Shown in pieces: positions 39,345 through 41,651 of a stretch of DNA of 41,651 nucleotides. Position 1 is the first letter of the stretch, and each line of letters begins with the position of its first letter. The notes under the pieces are model-generated. The model was not told where the DNA came from, ran no database searches, and was given only the letters and a program-made list of their open reading frames with translations. The stretch covers positions 8,308 to 49,958 of the forward strand of contig JAPEVF010000299.1 in assembly GCA_029747585.1 (NCBI GenBank), in the 5' to 3' direction. The position numbers and the translations under genes were made by a program. The stretch comes from Pleurotus djamor (Eukaryota > Basidiomycota > Agaricomycetes > Agaricales > Pleurotaceae).

Positions 39345-41651
39345 TTATGTGGTCACAGCGACCAATGATTGGATCCTTTCCTCTATGGTGACAATATCCT
39401 CAATTAGCGCGGNNAGTCGTGCATCGACATCGGCAAGTGTCTTGTCATCGAAGGACAACGAAAGTTCGTTTTCTGAGCGCGTCGATGAGGTAGTTGAGAC
39501 AGAACGAGCACGCCCTGCTGATCGGGGAACTGAGAGAAACGAACTTCCAGACAAACGCTGAGAAAATGTGGTCGTAATGGTTGGAGTGCCGCTGCGCTTG
39601 GATACAAATGACATGGCAGAACCAGGACGTGGACTTGGACTGGGTGGCCCGTCGGATTCAGTAACGGTGCCGTCATCCGAGCCATTGACAACGTCGATAG
39701 GTCGCTCAGGTGAGGACGTTTGGTCATAGTTGGGTGCTATTATAGGTTCAGGAAAGAACCGCAGTTCTTTGAGTGTTCCAGAGCGATTGAACGCAGGTAA
39801 CAGCCTTGGTTTCTTGCCGCTCTCTAGGACCTTCTTACGTGCGCTCATGCCGATGCAATTGACAAGTTCTTTCATGGCTTCACGGTCGGATACCGCACGT
39901 CTGACAGTCGCACTACGTCGAACGGTACTCCCTCTAGGAAGCGTGGCAAAAGGGAGTAAACCGCCAGACCTGATTGGGGTTGCAAACGGCAGCGAGTTGG
40001 CGCCTGGGGTTAGATACCTGGCGGATGATTGAGGGGCTAGGAGNGGTCGAGGCGTGAAGGAGATAGGGGCGGCGANTGAAGTAGCGGAGGTTCCTTGCTG
40101 CTGCTGCAACTCGGCGAAAGCGTTCATTGGCGGTCCCCAAGAAAATCCGATGAAAGAAGTGGAGGTATTGGTAGTTGAGGAGANAGAGCGGCGCATCGAA
40201 TCTACTAGTCCAGGACTTGCTGAAGGTCGCTCAGAGACTGGCGAAGATTGGAAGAACATTGAAAATGCAAAGGGNTGTGAGTGAGATTCGTCGGGCTGTT
40301 CTTCCATCGTTGGTCGCTCATCGGCGTAGACAAATTGCGGGAGATTGAGGGTCTCGGGAGGTTGGACTGTGAATAAGATGNTCAGCGTAANGCTGAACGA
40401 CATACCGAAGTGACTCACCAGAGGACAGAGATCCTAGGGGAATATCACGGAAGTAAGGATGCCGGAGGATGTCTGTGGAACCTCGACGGCCGATGCGTTG
40501 CTCAGCGTNTGTGAGTAGGCTATTGGCTAGGGTNAGTCCACANGAANACCATGAAAGATTTTGTACGGACCGGGAAAGTAAATCCTTTGCGTTTGGTGAT
40601 ACAGGGACAGAGGGATCGAANCGAAGGTTATGCTAGCATGAACAAGCTCAGTGGTTGTGGTTGTATACGGCCGAGCCAGCACACTCACATGATGGGCTAG
40701 AATCCTTGTGTATGTCTGCCTNATGTCTTGCGCAAAAAATGGTGCAGTTCCATAGAANAGCTCGTACATCATCGCACCAAGACTCCACCAGTCGGTTTCA
40801 AGGCCATAACCTGCCTCGCTACCATGCGNTTGATCAAGACAATTCTCTTCCTCCATTTCGAGCGCAACGAGCGCATCCTCATGAAAANGAAGAATTTCAG
40901 GGGAAATNTAGTCGCAGGTACCGCAGGGGACTAGACAGGCGCGTCGAGGTAGTGCACGCGAGCCATCGGACCGAGGGNGGAGTAGNGTAGATGCTGAACC
41001 AAANTCAATCAACCGAATCCGAGCGTTGGCGGTAAGGACGAAGTTGTGGGGTTTAATATCTCTGACGGGCATCGTNTCAATCAAGTCGCNATATGGCAAG
41101 TGCAGGATATTCACCTGTGNGCATAACCTTGCTCGTGGCACCACGCGACAGCACTGACGAGCTGTGGTACCCACCAACGCATATCGGCCTCAGAAACCCT
41201 CCCGTCTGGTTGTGATTCGAGGACATCCCACATGGACCCTCCCTCCGCATAATCCATGACTAAGTTCAGTGATGCTGGTGTCTGGAATGCACATAATAAA
41301 TGCGGCACCCATTCAGAGTTGGTCTTNCGAGCACGGAGTAAGATATCTCGTTCGTGTTGGGGTGAGCATTGCTAGAGNACTGAAGTTAGNGAATGAANGC
41401 NCANATAACTCAGANCACATACTCCTTGGGTCCGCAGGGCCAGAACCTTGTCAGTGATCTTCTTGATATAAAGGCGCTCGTCGAAAACGCANCGGACGAC
41501 GTCGATCTGTCGACGCTTCAGCCTGTGAAACTATGGACTATAGAGCACTTACGACGCCAAACTGACCACGATCTAGTGTTCCTATNGTTTTCAAGTCCTT
41601 TTCCTGGAACTTGAGAGCATCGATTTCTGTGGTTTTTGCTGGGTTCCACCA
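39345..41651 (-). CDS. AGC/DMPK-like protein kinase, 5' end beyond the window
   Basis: Ser/Thr kinase. From the right edge: FQEKDLKTIGTLDRGQFGVI (Gly-rich loop), DVVR then VFDERLYIKKITDK (ATP-binding Lys region), QCSPQHERDILLRA, LCAFQTPASLNLVMDYAEGG (hinge), SAVAWCHEQGY, HRDIKPHNFVLTANARIRLI (catalytic loop), an FGSAS motif whose preceding Asp codon holds an N, GTCD.ISPEIL, YGLETDWWSLGAMMYE (subdomain IX) and QRIGRRGSTDILRHPYFRDI. A 350-residue Ser/Pro-rich C-terminal region follows (SFIGFSWGPPMNAFAELQQQ, PIRSGGLLPF, DVVNGSDDGTVTESDG), with a coiled-coil-like end (ALIEDIVTIEERIQSLVAV). The DMPK/citron-like relation is inferred from the early, long insert and D-W-W-S pattern. The two visible 5' introns are 46 nt and about 50 nt. 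Confidence 0.88.

Overview
This window is nuclear DNA from a filamentous basidiomycete, most likely a mushroom-forming agaricomycete. The genes are split by many short introns (about 45-70 nt) with GT-AG ends and CTAAC/CTGA-like branch sites. Gene density is high on both strands. The protein families (F-box/LRR, WSC, tetraspanning membrane protein, BEACH protein without TMD0-like additions, ABCC pump, two ICMT-like methyltransferases, DMPK/AGC-like kinase) and an intron-containing tRNA-Asp fit this. Scattered single N bases (about 5.1, 18.7-22.8 and 37.1-41.6 kb) mark low-quality consensus and limit exon calls there.

Layout. 0.4-1.15 kb (+): small orphan protein. 1.6-3.2 kb (+): F-box protein with leucine-rich C-terminal part. 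4.1-5.14 kb (+): secreted WSC-domain protein that runs into an N-rich gap. 5.2-9.9 kb: gene-poor, repeat-rich stretch. Here several repeats look like duplicated intron/exon boundaries, and a conserved reading frame breaks off into another short repeat. 10.46-15.0 kb (+): a 1,319-residue, seven-exon, largely disordered protein with an F-box-like patch. 15.64-16.38 kb (+): four-helix membrane protein, convergent with the next gene.

16.49-24.10 kb (-): a large BEACH-WD40 protein of the LYST/neurobeachin/Bph1 type. 24.34-25.65 kb (-): intronless T4 Rnl1-type RNA ligase. 26.45 kb (-): tRNA-Asp(GTC) with a 12-nt intron. 26.68-27.32 kb (-): small two-finger C2H2 protein. 28.89-30.15 kb (+): aldo-keto reductase. 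30.29-36.06 kb (-): full ABCC transporter, with a probable GC-AG intron exactly at the second Walker B. 36.27-36.98 and 37.10-37.83 kb (-): tandem ICMT-like methyltransferases. 38.11-39.0 kb (-): unknown multi-pass membrane protein. 39.35 kb to the right edge (-): protein kinase, 5' end outside the window.

How they fit together. Most genes look like independent housekeeping or regulatory loci. The most suggestive neighbourhood is 30-38 kb, where an ABC exporter and two prenylcysteine methyltransferase paralogues lie in the same orientation. No CaaX pheromone precursor was seen beside them, so a shared pathway is only an inference. The most unusual features are the stand-alone RNA ligase, the GC-AG intron, two genes that begin with 12-nt exons, and the decayed exon-like repeat arrays at 5.2-8.3 kb.
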